A stretch of 64,000 bases of DNA from Promerops cafer. Its lineage: Eukaryota; Chordata; Aves; Passeriformes; Nectariniidae. The first letter of the stretch is position 1; each line of letters starts with the position of its first letter. Both the position numbers and the translations under genes were made by a program. Below the pieces are notes generated by a model. That model was not told the DNA's origin, did not search any database, and saw nothing but the letters and a program-made list of their open reading frames with translations. The stretch lies in the NCBI GenBank assembly GCA_013398275.1, contig VZSE01009483.1, positions 1,896,516-1,960,515 of the forward strand, written 5' to 3'. Shown here in pieces: positions 10,511 through 23,400 of the stretch.

Positions 10511-13500
10511 CAAAATTGCAACCTTTTCTTTAACAAGGTGAACGAAACTAAACTAAAACGAAATTCTGATGCTATCACAGTTAACTGGTGTTAGTAGTGT
10601 CCACATAGTATCTTAACTTTCAAAATTACTGTTTTCAAGCCCCATAAGAGGACATATTTTAGTTTGCATCTTTTTGCTTGGCTTTCATTTTCCTGTGAAA
10701 CAGGAATAATTTCAGCTTGCAAACTGACATCCAGTGTAATTAGTGAGGCAATATTTGAGGACATAAAAGTAAAAATAGCTGCACTGATCTAAGCAAAACA
10801 GGCTTAATTTGATGAAAGTGAGCAGGGATCATGGTGACACGATCATCTTCCAAAGCCTGGGGAATCCCGTTGCTGAGGCAGAGGCGGCTCCATGCCCTTC
10901 ACAGAGGTCTTAGAGGGCCAACTACTGGCCACCTTCCACCAGAGCACGTTGGACAAGCAAAAACCATCAAGTATTAATACTCTAACACTGTGTGATCAGT
11001 GTCACCAGCAAGTCTTGCAACAGGACATTTCAAGTGCTTTTGTTTTAGCATGTGAGCAAGTTGTGGTTTTTTGAAAGATATACTGAGTGAACCTGAGTTG
11101 TGTGTGCAGCCAATTATGTGTGGGGAAAAAAGGTCAGGTAGTTCATCATCTCCATATGGAGGAAGTTTCTAAGAGAGTTAAGTTTTGGAATGACCAATGC
11201 CACTGAGCTGAAGTGCTTGAAAGGAGGAATGGCATTTCTTTTGAGTGACTTGTTCAAGAAGCAGTACCTGTTTTCTTATACATGTGTATGCACATGTAAA
11301 TGTAGATGATGGAAAACTTGAGCTTCCTGTTCCTATTACCCTCTCCAGAGGGTAATTCAGGCTGGAAGACTCTGAACATCTTCTCTTTCTTTGAAAATGA
11401 ATGATTCAGTTAAATTTTGAGGTTTCACTGTGGGGAGAATTATTCACAGTGCCAGCAAAACTGACCTTCTATGCTTTCCTGTTGTGCCAGGTGTAGCACA
11501 GCTTCCTAATAGAGTGTGAATAGACACTCCAAATGAGAGCTGTTCCAAGAAATGTTTGGAAAACAGAATACCATCTCTTCCTCACATACTTTCTCATGTA
11601 CTTCTCAGCAACTTAAAAATTGAATGGCTATTTTTTTGTCATCTGAATATTGATGGACCAGCTGCATCTCCTCTGATGGTCCACTTGCAAAACATGGGTC
11701 CTACAAAAACTAGAAAGTAGGACTCAGGCATTTGCTTCACTCAGAGTGGAGGAATCACTCTAATAACAGAAATGAAGGTATAAAACCATCATCTAAGTGT
11801 GCTGGAGCTGGTGTAGCTGAAAATGTGCATAGCTGGAATCTGTGAGTAGCTACAGCTGCATGACTTAGAAATGACTGTGTCTGGCACATCTACAAGTCAA
11901 GAATATGTTGCCAAAGAACTAACACACAGTTCCTGTGGAATGTTGGTGGGACTAGTGGCAACACCAAGGACCAAGCAAGAATCCTGAACCCTGAATCTAC
12001 TGATAACACGGCAATTTTGGATCTGGAGCATGAGTAGGCTTGGGGAAGGCAAGGAGGAGTTTTCCACTGATTCATGCATATGTGGCACAGCTCCCAGGGA
12101 GACTGGCAAAAGCAGCAGGCCTGGAGCATTCCCGAAGTGATTTTTAAAAGCCAATTCTATTGAATAAGACTGAATCAGACCAAGACCAGACCTGCTGTTA
12201 GTGGTGCTCCAGTGAACCAAGCTTTGAGTCTGCCTTTGAAAAAGGTGACCATCGAAATCCTAGCCTTTATGGCCATATTGTTCCTGTTGCACAAGGGAAA
12301 TAGATATTCCATCCATCAAAAGTGCTCTGAAGCTTAAGGTGTTAGTTTTTGTGAGATGCAGGGGAAACACCTGAAGATGCTTTAGCTACATATCGTTGAT
12401 AATACTGTACATGATGAGTGCACCATGCAGCTCATGCTCAACTGGTCATACTTAGCAAGTTTTCCAACCCCATAAAACCAACCCTAATTAACTAGTGTGA
12501 TTGCCAATGAAGAAACAACTAAAAACATCTGGTTTTGAATTTCCCGAGTATCATTATTTGGAAATGTTGTTACAGAATGTTCGGAGCAGAGAACATTAGC
12601 CTGTGGGTCATGAAAAGAAAAACATCAGGTCTCTGGAGAGGTGATTCATGAAGGATTGAATTCTGGCTTCCATGCTCCCCCACAACACTGAGCCTGTGGG
12701 CATGCCTTTGTCCCGCAGGACTGAATATCTATGGTATTGTGCTTCAACACTTATTTCTTGTCTGAGGAGTGGTTGTGTGGTTTGTACCTGCCTGCTCTGT
12801 CTTCATCTCTGCAGAAAGGGAGCCTACCCAAGGCAGTCCAGGCTCCAGCAAGTAATGTTAGAAGCTGTTGTCCTGGCAGGAAGGAGTAGCTGGCTCATTG
12901 AAAGCTGGGGGAAACGAATGAGCTGTCTGACAATGCATAAGCAGGATTAGCAGCAAGGCAGCAGCACCAGATATACAGAAAACATATTGCTCCTGGACAG
13001 GAAATGTAGAATCTTAGAGACTTTTGCATGTTGCCTGAGCTTTCCATGTTCTACTGGAGCAAAACTTGGTAGACATCAGTCACCTCATAACCCCTGACAG
13101 CACAGACTGACCCTGTACTGCTTGCTAAGGCTTGGTGACTTTGGCAACAGGCCGCCTAGCTGGGTGACATTTGGCTCCACGAGCAGCTGGTCCTCTCCAA
13201 CAGAGAGGCTTTTTTGAAATCTCCAACAGAGATTTCTTTTTGATCACTCAAAACCATCTCAACAGTCGCAATGGGGTAGTGGTAGTTTGGTGCATTTTTT
13301 AATGAACATAAACCAGCAAAATGGACACCAATGACCTCTTTAGTGCTGTGTAGAAAAGGAAAAAAAGCGACAGTGCTACAAGAACACGTACAGCAGTTTA
13401 TTAACTTGGTTTGTGAAAAGAAACATTTTCAGAGGGAGCAGGACAGTATGAGAGGATAGGTTACTGTGTGAGTCAGTTCAGGATCAGGCCCTGAGGCCTG

Positions 13501-14586
13501 AGGCATCCCCTTTGTGTTTCTGCTGTTCTCTTTCTCAGGAGGAGCATTCTCCCCCTGTCCATGAATGACTTAGAAGTCCATGGACAAAACTGTACGTAAC
13601 TGGCTTCATTAAAATCCAGAAAGGGCCACTCTTACCCTAAAGGAGTCTCTTCATGCATTCAAAAATAATTTAATGAATTTCACTTTTGGAAGTAGTAAAG
13701 TAGATTAAAAAATTAATTCCCCAATCTGATGTTGTGTCTAGAATGCCCTTCAATCCTTGTGCCAGCAATTTTTTTATGTCAGTGAACTTTTTATAGTGAG
13801 ATAACTAAAAGTAATTTAGAAAGCAACTTTCTGTCTCAGATTTTGCCACTTATCAAATAAGACCACCTTTAGTAATTCTAGTTTATTGCCATAGAATCCA
13901 CAACATGGCTCAAAGTGCTGTGAATTGAAAACATGAAATAGATTCTAAAAGTTGATAAGAACGTGTTCTTTTCTGAGGACAAAAGACAGAAATAAATTCT
14001 ATCTCCTGCTAGCTACAGTATTTGTACTTCACTGTGACAGCAACTTCTGTGTGCTTGCTGGGAAAAGCAGTGTCAAGGGGACACAGCTTTTCTAATTTTA
14101 AAGGAGACTTTCATCTCAGGAAAAGTAGTACCTAAATGAAGAAAATATCACTTCTATGTCTAGGTTTTTTCAAACAAATATCTGGAAACACATCAGTGTT
14201 TTATGGAAAAAACATAACTGGGTTTCTCCTCTGGGTCATGCTGGAGGTAGTGAAGTTGCACATCTCTGAAGTAGGGGATAAGTTAGAAAGACATAAACTT
14301 AGGAATCATTACTGAATAAACAACCTGATGAAAAATTTCCTTTCAAGTCCAACCAAATGACTGAAACTTTCCATGTGAGATTATAACACCCATGCTATGG
14401 TGCTAAGTAGTTATCTAGCAGTACCTGCTGAGTCTCACTCCTATTAGAGGTGTAAGAAATCCACTGGTGTCCTCTGGGACTTTAAAACCCAGCTGGAAGT
14501 TTATCAATGGGTTATTTCAGAGGTGGCTCACCTTGAATGAGATACAGTGTCACACTCTTGCTTGTTAAGCAGGCTTTTATATAAGT

Positions 14587-14611
14587 GTTATGGTTTCCAT
14601 GGAAACATAAC
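14587..14611. promoter_or_regulatory. Palindromic RFX-type X-box
   Basis: GTTTCCATGGAAAC at 14593-14606 is a perfect 14-bp palindrome. It matches the RFX half-site pair GTTNCC and GGNAAC. The flanks GTTAT (14587-14591) and ATAAC (14607-14611) extend the symmetry with a single unpaired G at 14592. RFX factors are known to bind such sites as dimers. Function here is inferred from the motif only; no promoter is visible next to it. Confidence 0.5.
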
Positions 14612-15184
14612 TAAATCTTTCCTCCAGCATAATCCCCAAAAGCTTTCACAGACCTGGAAAATACACAGTGAACAGACAAATCATTTTTTATGCTGACAAA
14701 AAGAATGCCATAGTTGTCACCCAGTCAAGTTTCTCGCACAGGGCAAAATAACTTTAAATCCCACACAGCAGAATTGCCTTGCAGCATTCAGACATTTTCT
14801 GGAATCCCATTTCCCTGCAAGTTCGGTTTTAAAAAGCTCTAGAGAAACCTTACAGAACTGTGTGAGCTATAGGTGGGGAAGACCTTAATTGTGTTCCCAA
14901 AGCATGTCGGTGAGTGCAAAACTCGTGAGAACAGAAACAATAATTATGCTGATGATCTCTTCCCCAGGCCTATATTGCTTTCAGTTGTACATTTTCAAGT
15001 GTTCTTCATGATGAGTGCTAAATGTTCTCCTTAATAGCTGGGACTGCCAGCATGTAACAGGGATTCTCTAGGCAGAAGGATTTCCCCCTAACAGTCTGTT
15101 TCCTCTTGTGCAGTTCCACCCCACTTCTCTTAGAAGTTTAGGACCCCGTTCACTTTCCTAGGTCATGGTTGAAGACATCCTTTA

Positions 15185-15531
15185 GCTTGGAGAAAAGGAG
15201 GCTCAGGAGGGACCTCACTGCTCTCTGAAAGGAGGCTGTAGCCAAGTAGGGATCAGTCATTTCTCCCAGGCAGCCAGGGACAGGACAAGAGGAAATGTCC
15301 TCTAGTTGTGCCCGGGGATGTTCAGGAACATCAGGAAGAATTTTTTCCAAAGGGTGGTCAGGCACTGGAACAGGCTACCCAGGGAAGTGGTGGAGTCACC
15401 AACCCTGGAAGTGTTCAAGAAATGACTGGACATGACACTTAGTGCTGTAGTTTTTTGGATGATGGTGTTTGGTCAAAGGCTGGACTTGATGATCTTGGAG
15501 GTCTTTTCCAACCTCAATGATTCTGTGAATT
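15185..15531 (+). mobile_element. CR1 LINE 3' end, 5'-truncated
   Basis: The sequence runs through the characteristic CR1 3' region: a GAGAAAAGGAGGCTCAGGAGG stretch near the start, CACTGGAACAGGCTACCCAGG near the middle, then GACTTGATGATCTTGGAGGTC, and an ending of AACCTCAATGATTCTGTGAAT. That ending is the CR1 3' tail. Only the distal end of the reverse-transcriptase frame plus the 3' untranslated region remains, as expected for target-primed, 5'-truncated insertion. Confidence 0.9.
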
Positions 15532-18500
15532 CACTAGGAGGATGACTTCTTACAGATCTGTGTTTAACCCTGCCTACTCTATCAGTGTCTTCAAGAATGT
15601 GAGCAGAGCAAGTTGAAATAAAATCCAGATGAAACTATAATGGTTCATCCAATTAACACTGTATAAAGTTATTTCTTTTTTTGAAGTTTAAATATACAAT
15701 GCTGCTGCAATTCATTTAAGCAACTGAACATAAATTTAATTCAGGTGCACAAACAGTTTTGTCACTTTCAACATTTAAAATTAAACAGAAGCAGGTGTTG
15801 GGCTGAATTTGCTTGCTAGAATTACTTATTATGAGTGACAGATATATGAACTGCAGTGCCCTCAGGTGGAACTTACCTGAGTGAATATGGACACCTGTAA
15901 TTTATAGTCCATCAGTGACAATGTCCTTGTCTTCTGCTTCTCTTACGGAAACAGGTCTGATGTTTAGCAGTAACCTAACACTGTTTGTTCTCTGTTTAAA
16001 GGGTAAAATGCAGTTCTTGCAGCTTGTAGTTAGGTTATACATTCCAGGCAGAGAAAGAAAAATCTTCCAGGAGGCTGATTGAGGGCTGCTGGCTGTGAGT
16101 GACCAATGGGGATTAATGGCAACTGATGGCTTGGCCACAGCCCCCCAGACACTGGGGGCTCTCTGTGCATGCAGTCCCTTCTGCAAAGCAGATGGCCTTG
16201 TCCACAGCCAGGAGCCAGGTAGGTATCAAGAGCCAGACACAAAACTCCCAGACTCCGCATAACCCCCACTTCATGTGGGAGCACAGAACAGTTGTCAGCT
16301 CTCATTACATCCCCGTGAGTGAACTCAGTGCCTTCCCAGCTGGGCTAAAGCAGGACTGGCTGGTAGAGACCCGAGGAATGGCAGCTGCTCTGGGGACTCT
16401 GCTTCCATGGGGAAAAATCTCTCCCCGGTTCACTGGCTGTCCTGCACGCTTTCCTGGGGGCAGAGCAGACAGCGAGGGAGAAGGGCCATCCCTTTCATGC
16501 TCCTGGCATGGGGACAGAAGCAGAGGGTGAGCCGCTCTTGTTAGAGCTGTCCTCCTTCATCCTGGGAGTGACACCCAGCTTATGAGGACTCTGCATAAGG
16601 GGAGTGAGTGGGGCTTGAGAGGGGCTTCACTGTCTTGAAGCTAAAACAGATTGAGAGACAGCTGTGAGATGAGCTATTGTTTCATGTCCCCATACTTGCC
16701 TCCAAGAATAAGAGTTACTTCCTGAAACTATTTTTATTTCTTTTATTTTTTTAATAAATTAATTTAAACTGTAGTTCAAGAATGCTTAATGTTAGAAAGT
16801 CCCAGGCAAGTTGGCAGTTGATACAGATTTACTCTGGCAAGGCCAGGGTATCCTAGGAGCCGGTTGGGAACTCTACAGAGATGATCTACACATCTCTGCC
16901 AGGGTTATGTTCCAGTCAAAATGTTGAACCTCCAGGTGAAAGGACTGACGGAGGAGCTGAACCCACTATGCAGCATCAGGTAGGATGAAGGGAAACTGTC
17001 CCTTGAGGCAAGACCTCAAGCCCTGTGTTGCATGGAAGGAGGGATGGCAAAGAGCAATCCCTGAACAAGTAGAGGATGGGGACTCCTGTGGTGCGACTGA
17101 CTGGATGCTTGTGAGCTATTGCAGCAGCAGAAAGGCTCCTTCACCATCTGTGCAGGAGCTCAGTAGGTGAGACCAGAGGTTGTACTCAAGTAGGAGTCTA
17201 AGCTGGTTGAGCCTGATCCATTCTCTGGAGCAGTGTGAGCCTCTGAAGTGGTGTTTGTCACTTCCAACGAGCTTCCTGCTGCTCTGGTTCTGCTCCTTTG
17301 CACTGGGCTTTCCTAAGAAGAAGCTAATCTGGGTGCATGTTCCTGAGCTGCAGGTATCTATCAGAAGGTAGCTGCGGGTAGCACTGCCAGATGTGTTATG
17401 TGTGTTCCCACTGTGAGAAACCATGCTGATCTCAAATAGCCTAGAGTCAATCAATACAGGAAAAACATGGATGGGCAATGGTGGGTAGTGAGGCAATGTC
17501 TTTGATGATGTCCAAAAAATCAGTGGAAGAAATTATGGCATAAAAGCTGCAGGAAAACCAGGAGTGAATAGGCAATTACAGTTTTAACTCCTCTTCCCAA
17601 GGAGATCTGTGGTCTTTTTGCATAGATATTTATAGTATGCAATCTGCATTATAATTGTCCTTTGAGAGACTAAGCTTCATGAGATGAATAAAGAACAGTA
17701 ATACAATGATGTAATTTAATTAGAATGTATTTCATATAACAACATGACAAGTGTCCTGTTTGCATTCACCCTGGAAGCTGTGTCCTTGTTTTCAGCACTG
17801 CCAGTGACACTGCAGGAACAGCATCAAACTGGTGATGATATGGAGAGCCAGAGCTCTCTCTTCTGTGCTGGGATGGATGCACCAGCTAGGAATGGCACTG
17901 CCTGACAGCATCACCTCTGGATGCAGGCAAATGCAGGCCACAGCCACGGATTTTGATGGCTTTGTGATATGTCTGATGAAAAGTGGGTGTCCCAATTTCT
18001 GCTTGACACCATTAAATAAGAGGAGCCACTGTCATGTAGGATATGTACCCCAATTAAACAAGGAACAGAGAGCTCAGCAGAAAGAAAGTGCTTCTCTAGC
18101 ATTACTGCAAGTGCATGCCAGCTCCTGGGATTGTGAGAGAAAGGAAAAAAAATCACAAAACTCCACAAGCAGAAGTTAAATCCTTACTAAAGACCAGAGG
18201 CAGGCAAATGCCAATGTCTTCCTTCAAGTTTTAGAGCTATCTGTGAAGATAAAGCTATTAATCAGGTAAGCTGCAAGTCAGATCTCATCCTTCGCCTGAT
18301 CCAGATGGCCAAAGCTGGATGACACTTAATTTTATCTGAGGTGAGGCTGTCCCAACACATAGGACTGCAGAGACATTCCAGATCTGGTGAGGAGTGCTAG
18401 TCAGATTTTTCAGATGTGAAAAGAGTGGGGCAACAAGGACAAATGTTGATCCACCTTAGAAGGGTGGACGTCCCTATGACAAGACAGACCAGTCATTGCC

Positions 18501-19566
18501 TGCAGCACTTTTCAGCTTCCTTAAAGCCCCTAGACATGCTGGGGCACACCTAACAAATCAAGAACTTCCAGAGTGCTAAGGATGCACACTTTCCTTCTTT
18601 GTAGCAACATTAATCACAAAGAAGTCCAATTTTGCTTAGATTAAAGGACAAAGGCCCCTAGGAATCCAGCATCTTGGGAAAGAGCTGTTTAGAGCCACAT
18701 AGCAGTGTAGATGACTATTTACTGTGATGTTGCAGTCTAAAGTGATTATTGCTTTTATGACCAAATTTTGATTTGGCACCAAGTGCCTCTTTGCTAAATG
18801 CCTGTGAGTCAAGGAGCAGTTTGGGTTAGAGCTTGATTTGGGGAAGTTTTAAAGCCTGGATACTTTTTCTGGACTTGTACTGAGGGGAACTAGAGGTTTT
18901 TCCATGAACTCTTTCCGTCAGTCACCATGAGGGTACCAAGTGCTTTCCTACAGCATTTTTTCTCTTGTGGACCCTGAGAATCACCTCTAGGCAATCTTCA
19001 AAAGAAGCACTGGTTGGTGTATTCCTAGTCCTTTTAAGCACTCACAGAAAAGGAATAATTTACCCATCACTGGAGTTTGAGATATGCCATCCATGTGCTC
19101 ACTCACCCTGCACCCTCTTTACTCTGTCTCTCGGAGCCCTGAATCATGCAGATGATGGCTGTGTGCCAACACAGGCAGGAGTCCAGCCATTAGTCACCAT
19201 GTGGAGCACTGAGGCCATAAGATTCATCTGAACTCACCAAGGTATAGCAAAAGTAAAAATCCTCCAAAGGCAGAAGTCTCCTTCTGCATGCTGTTGCAGG
19301 GAAAGAGGAGAATGCATTGCTGGGGAGGGCAAGGAACCTCCTGCCTTGGTGGTAATACTTTGTCTGTGTTTCACAGCCCTACTTCTCAGTTACCACACAT
19401 TATCCCACCCAGGAATTGTAATAGCATGTAGGAATATGTGTCCTTTAACAGCTCAAACTTCAATTTATCTTAGTAAACAATTGCGCTCATCTTGTTTTAA
19501 GTTAAATATTTGGCTCAAAGGACTTAACTGCACAAATATAGCAAAATCTTACAAGAAAGCTGGAAA
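15532..19566. other. Non-coding region between CR1 copies
   Basis: No gene or RNA was recognised. A locally GC-richer patch at about 16.1-16.6 kb contains a 134-codon open frame with no recognisable domain. The region near 16.74 kb is AT-rich. Confidence 0.55.
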
Positions 19567-19678
19567 GGAGCTCTTTACAAGGGCATGTAGTTAGAGGACA
19601 ACAAGCAATGGATTTAAAGTGAAAGAGGCTAGGTTTAGAATAGATTTTAGGAAGAAATTCTTCTCTATGAGGGTAGTA
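19567..19678 (+). mobile_element. Short CR1 LINE fragment, lacking its 3' end
   Basis: The segment from GGAGCTCTTTACAAGGGC through AGGAAGAAATTCTTCTC follows the CR1 3' region, including the conserved part before GGCACTGGAACAGG. It stops there without the usual GATTCTRTG tail. The copy was therefore cut off by a later deletion or rearrangement. Confidence 0.7.
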
Positions 19679-20056
19679 GTCATCTGAGCCGGGATCTTCT
19701 GCTGTCCTTTTAGTCTCTGAAGGTGCCTTTGAAGAGGGGCATGCTGCAGCCTAAAGCATGGGCTTTATAAAGGATGCAGAAAGGCTGCTGAAAACACAGA
19801 CAGCAGACCAAAAACAAAAGGATATAATATGTAGAGGAAATGCTGAAATGTGGGAGCTTCAAAGGTTTTGGGATGTTCAGACTGCTAGAAATAAAACTGA
19901 AACATTGTTTGATTGTGACCTGGAAAACCTTGATAGGAAGAAAATATCAGTAAGTGAATGGCTCATTAAGCTCAGGGCAGAGGAAGTTATGGTGAGTTAC
20001 AGTAGCTGGATGCTCAAGATGAAAAATTTGAGCAGGAAAAAATAAGATGCTGATAT

Positions 20057-20498
20057 TGTCAGCGTTCAGGAACACATAATCACAGATGGATTATGTGCAG
20101 GTGCTTTTATTGAAGAGCTCTGGAGGCCAGGGGGACAAACCCAAATCTGACTTCGGCATTGATTTGAAATGCATACATATTTATACTATAATATTATATA
20201 ACTACTCATTGTTCTATTGTATAAGCATAATTTCATCTTAAATATCATTCCCATGATCTTTATCAAGTACTCTAAACATCATGATTCTGTCATTGTTAAA
20301 CAATAATCACTGTTACTACTAAACAGTAATCATATTTAACAATAATCATATCTTTTATCAATATGCTTAACAATTACATCATTTATCAATATCCAGGTGC
20401 AGTTTTGCATGATCTATTAAGAATAAAGCACAACATTCCTTTCCCATGGCCTACCAGGCTCAACGTTCCTTTCCCACCTTCCCAAGATTTTAGAAACA
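20057..20498 (-). mobile_element. Probable solo LTR of an endogenous retrovirus
   Basis: Read on the minus strand, the segment begins TGTTTC and ends CTGACA, giving TG...CA termini. Between them lie, in LTR order, a TATA box TATAAATA (plus-strand 20178-20185), a polyadenylation signal AATAAA about 70 bp further (plus-strand 20106-20111), and a terminal stretch of about 50 bp. The upstream part (U3) is AT-rich with repeated AACAATAATCA-like units. No primer-binding site, polypurine tract or internal retroviral frame borders it, so it is most likely a solo LTR. A target-site duplication was not found, so the exact ends are uncertain. Confidence 0.65.
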
Positions 20499-23400
20499 TT
20501 TTAACCCCATGTTAACATTATGAACTTGACATGAATAGCTATTAGAGCAGGCAGACAGGGAAAGAGCAGGGTCTCCACCTCTGGAGGACTCCCAGCATCA
20601 GCAGGATACTTCTCTGGAAGACTCAGGCTGAACACAGATTGCCAGGCTTGAGGAGAAGAACAAGAATATCCTGTAGTAGCTGTGACATCTCTGGGGAGGT
20701 GTGGGAACCTGCTGTTCCCAAAAGGACTTAAACTCTCTGGATCAGTGAGCAAAAAGAATGGGATCTCATTTCATCTTGCTGCAGTCACCAATTGTTGTGT
20801 TGGAAGCCCCCAGTTTAGACACATGCATCAAGCAGAGGCACATGCAAAAAGATTGGTTGGGTGTACTGCCTGTCGCTGCACTGAGCTCGACACCTATGGG
20901 AGCTACAGAAATGCAAAATCTACTTATTAAATTAAATTAGTACCATTACGGTGTCAATAGATAGACTGGTCAGTTTTCCAGAAGGATGATTTGCTGCCAG
21001 AGGTGCCATTTTCCTTTAAAATTAACCATTATATGCCAAGTAAGCCTTTTACAACAAATACCAAGGAGTTGTTTGAGTGGAAGATGCAGAAAATAGGGCA
21101 GCCTAATCAGAGGCAGGCTGAAATCAATCTCCTCCTGTCCCTGGCCCAGAGACTCTCTGTGCTGAGATCTCTGCTGCATAAAGGCAAGGCACGTCCTTGC
21201 CTGTGCGTTGCAAGGAAGGTCATCAGGGATTTACAGGAACGACACAGGAGAATCTGAGACCTTACATTTGCATTCTCAGATTCACCCCAGCACTAACCTG
21301 TACCCTAGCAGAATAAACTAGTTTCAGCTTTATGCCACAGGTTCCCCTGCAATACCAAATCCAGGTAAGGGATTAAATTAACTGTGCAAAAACACACATC
21401 TGTGCATTCAGACATTAATGCAATAATTTTAGTATAAGAAAGGAATAGTAAAATTTGCAGGACCATAATGAAGAAACCCTTTTGAAGTGGTCTGACTGTC
21501 TCTCAAGAAAAGCTATTTTTGTTTGGTTTTTTAAGAAAATAATAAACATATTTTTGGTGGCCCGCCAGTTCAGAAAATAAACTGCCAGTGTTCTGCTGAA
21601 CTGGTCAATTAGTATGGATACCAAGAGGCACTCTGCTCTTCATTTACATTGTGAAGGAATGGTTTCACATGCTAATGCCCTCTTTCCATCAGTGTCCTCC
21701 ACATGGAATCATAACAGCATCTTGCAGTCTTGCCTGCATGCTTGCAATTGTGCAAGAATCTCAGCAGAAATCCATGCTAAGTCCTCACCCTTGCCTCCTG
21801 AGAAGTGGGCAGGTTTTTAAAAAAGACCCCAAACCACCTCTGAGCACAGCATCCCCTGGAAGATGCATTTGTGTTCAATAATATTATTTTTGATAGGGTT
21901 CATGTAAATTTGAAAGAGCACTTAAAAAAGGCAGAACAGTTCTTTCCATAATTACGGCTACACCAGCTTAATTTACAAACTCCTATAAATCTGTTGGCAC
22001 ATGGTAATAGTGGTATTTAATCTTTGTTCTAATATCAGATTTATACAGGTTTGGTACACTCTGTGCCTTTCCTTGCCAATTTCATCCCAAGTGCCCTTCA
22101 TTTTTCAAAGATGAGTAAAGGAAAAATTCCTCTAAGCTGTGAGTGTCTGGAAATGCACCATGGTGCAGGTTTTTATTCTCCTGGGAGAGTAAAATAGTTT
22201 TGTCAAAAGCTCTATAGAAGGGAAGGGAAGGGAAGGGAAGAGAAGGGAAGGGAAGGGAAAGGAGATGACACTTAATTGACAACTGCTCAGAAACTTAGAC
22301 TGGTCATAAAATACTGAGTCTCAACTATACAAAACCACAGACTCCTTGTCTCCTGTGATCCAGAACAGTTAGTCATTCATAGACACCCTTGAGAATCTGG
22401 GCCTGAAATTCTGATCTGAGAAACAAAGAACTGAAAATTTACTCTCTTTTGCATCACAGTTTGCCCATGGAGGAACCAACAGATGTACTTTTGATAGCAA
22501 CAGAGTGCAGACAGGTCTCTCGGTACTAAGTGAGAGCCATAAGTCAATTACTTCTGTTCTCAATGCTGCAGTTATTCATCACATTCTTCAAACTATCAGT
22601 TTTCCCAAAACAGATCAAATTACAATCTCTAAAATTCAATCCCCAAATACACTTATTTAAAAAAAAACTAATAGCCATCACCACATAGCATTGCTTTCCC
22701 TCTTGCAAGCAGCAATCCTTTTATTAAGAGAAATAATAAGGTAAGGTATGCATGGCCTTTCTGCCCTCGAGAAATTCTTAGTTAGCTCAGAGCACCCATA
22801 GAGCTCTACTGGAGCCATGTGTGATGCTGGGTTTTGAACTGGTGGGCCTGATGTTCAGGTGAGTTCGGCTCCCCAGGATGCACAGAGAGCCCCAGGATCA
22901 GTAGGAAGTCAGGAGTAGGGGGTGACTGGATGTGCAGCACAGTCCTGGGGTGCTTCTTGCCCCCTGCACCCACTCCAGCCAAACCTAGCCCTGGTGCAGT
23001 GCCGAGGGGAGCCTGGGTCCAGCCATATATTTGCATGGGTGTGGCACCCACTGTCAGCTGCAGAAGTCAGAGGTCTTCACCTTTGGGCTGAAGCAGAGTT
23101 AGAGAAACCTTGCTGTAGTAGGAAAAAATAAAGAAAAAATCATAAACCTAAGAAATTAAATACATGCTGTGAAATATTTTGAATATAATTAAATTGCACT
23201 TGGAGTTTTCCCTCACATCAATCAAGCCAGCTATTACATATTTTTCATGTGAACCTTAGGAAGATTTGATGCTATAAACCATTAAACCCAGCTATTATAA
23301 TTTCCCCCATGGCCAGTATGAACATTGTATTAATCATGCAGCACCCACTGCAAGCTATTTCTACCTGCTTTTGTCCAGTCCCCTAAACTATTACCATCCA

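Larger units (their letters stand above)
8786..15184. other. Non-coding region downstream of VMO1
   Basis: No gene or recognisable transposon was found. The region contains an A/C-rich low-complexity stretch near 10.45 kb, a 13-bp direct repeat (TCTCCAACAGAGA) at 13194-13206 and 13220-13232, and a palindromic X-box at 14.59 kb. Open frames up to 107 codons look random. Confidence 0.6.

Noticed and set aside
16126..16530. 134-codon plus-strand open frame in a GC-richer patch
   Set aside because: No family resemblance and no splice or promoter support. Local GC content lowers stop frequency.
19758..20045. 96-codon plus-strand open frame next to the LTR, considered as retroviral internal sequence
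   Set aside because: It lies on the wrong strand and side for the minus-strand LTR and shows no gag, protease or polymerase motif.
20052..20503. Target-site duplication for the putative LTR
   Set aside because: GATAT before 20057 does not match TTTTA after 20498, so either the duplication has decayed or one end is misplaced.
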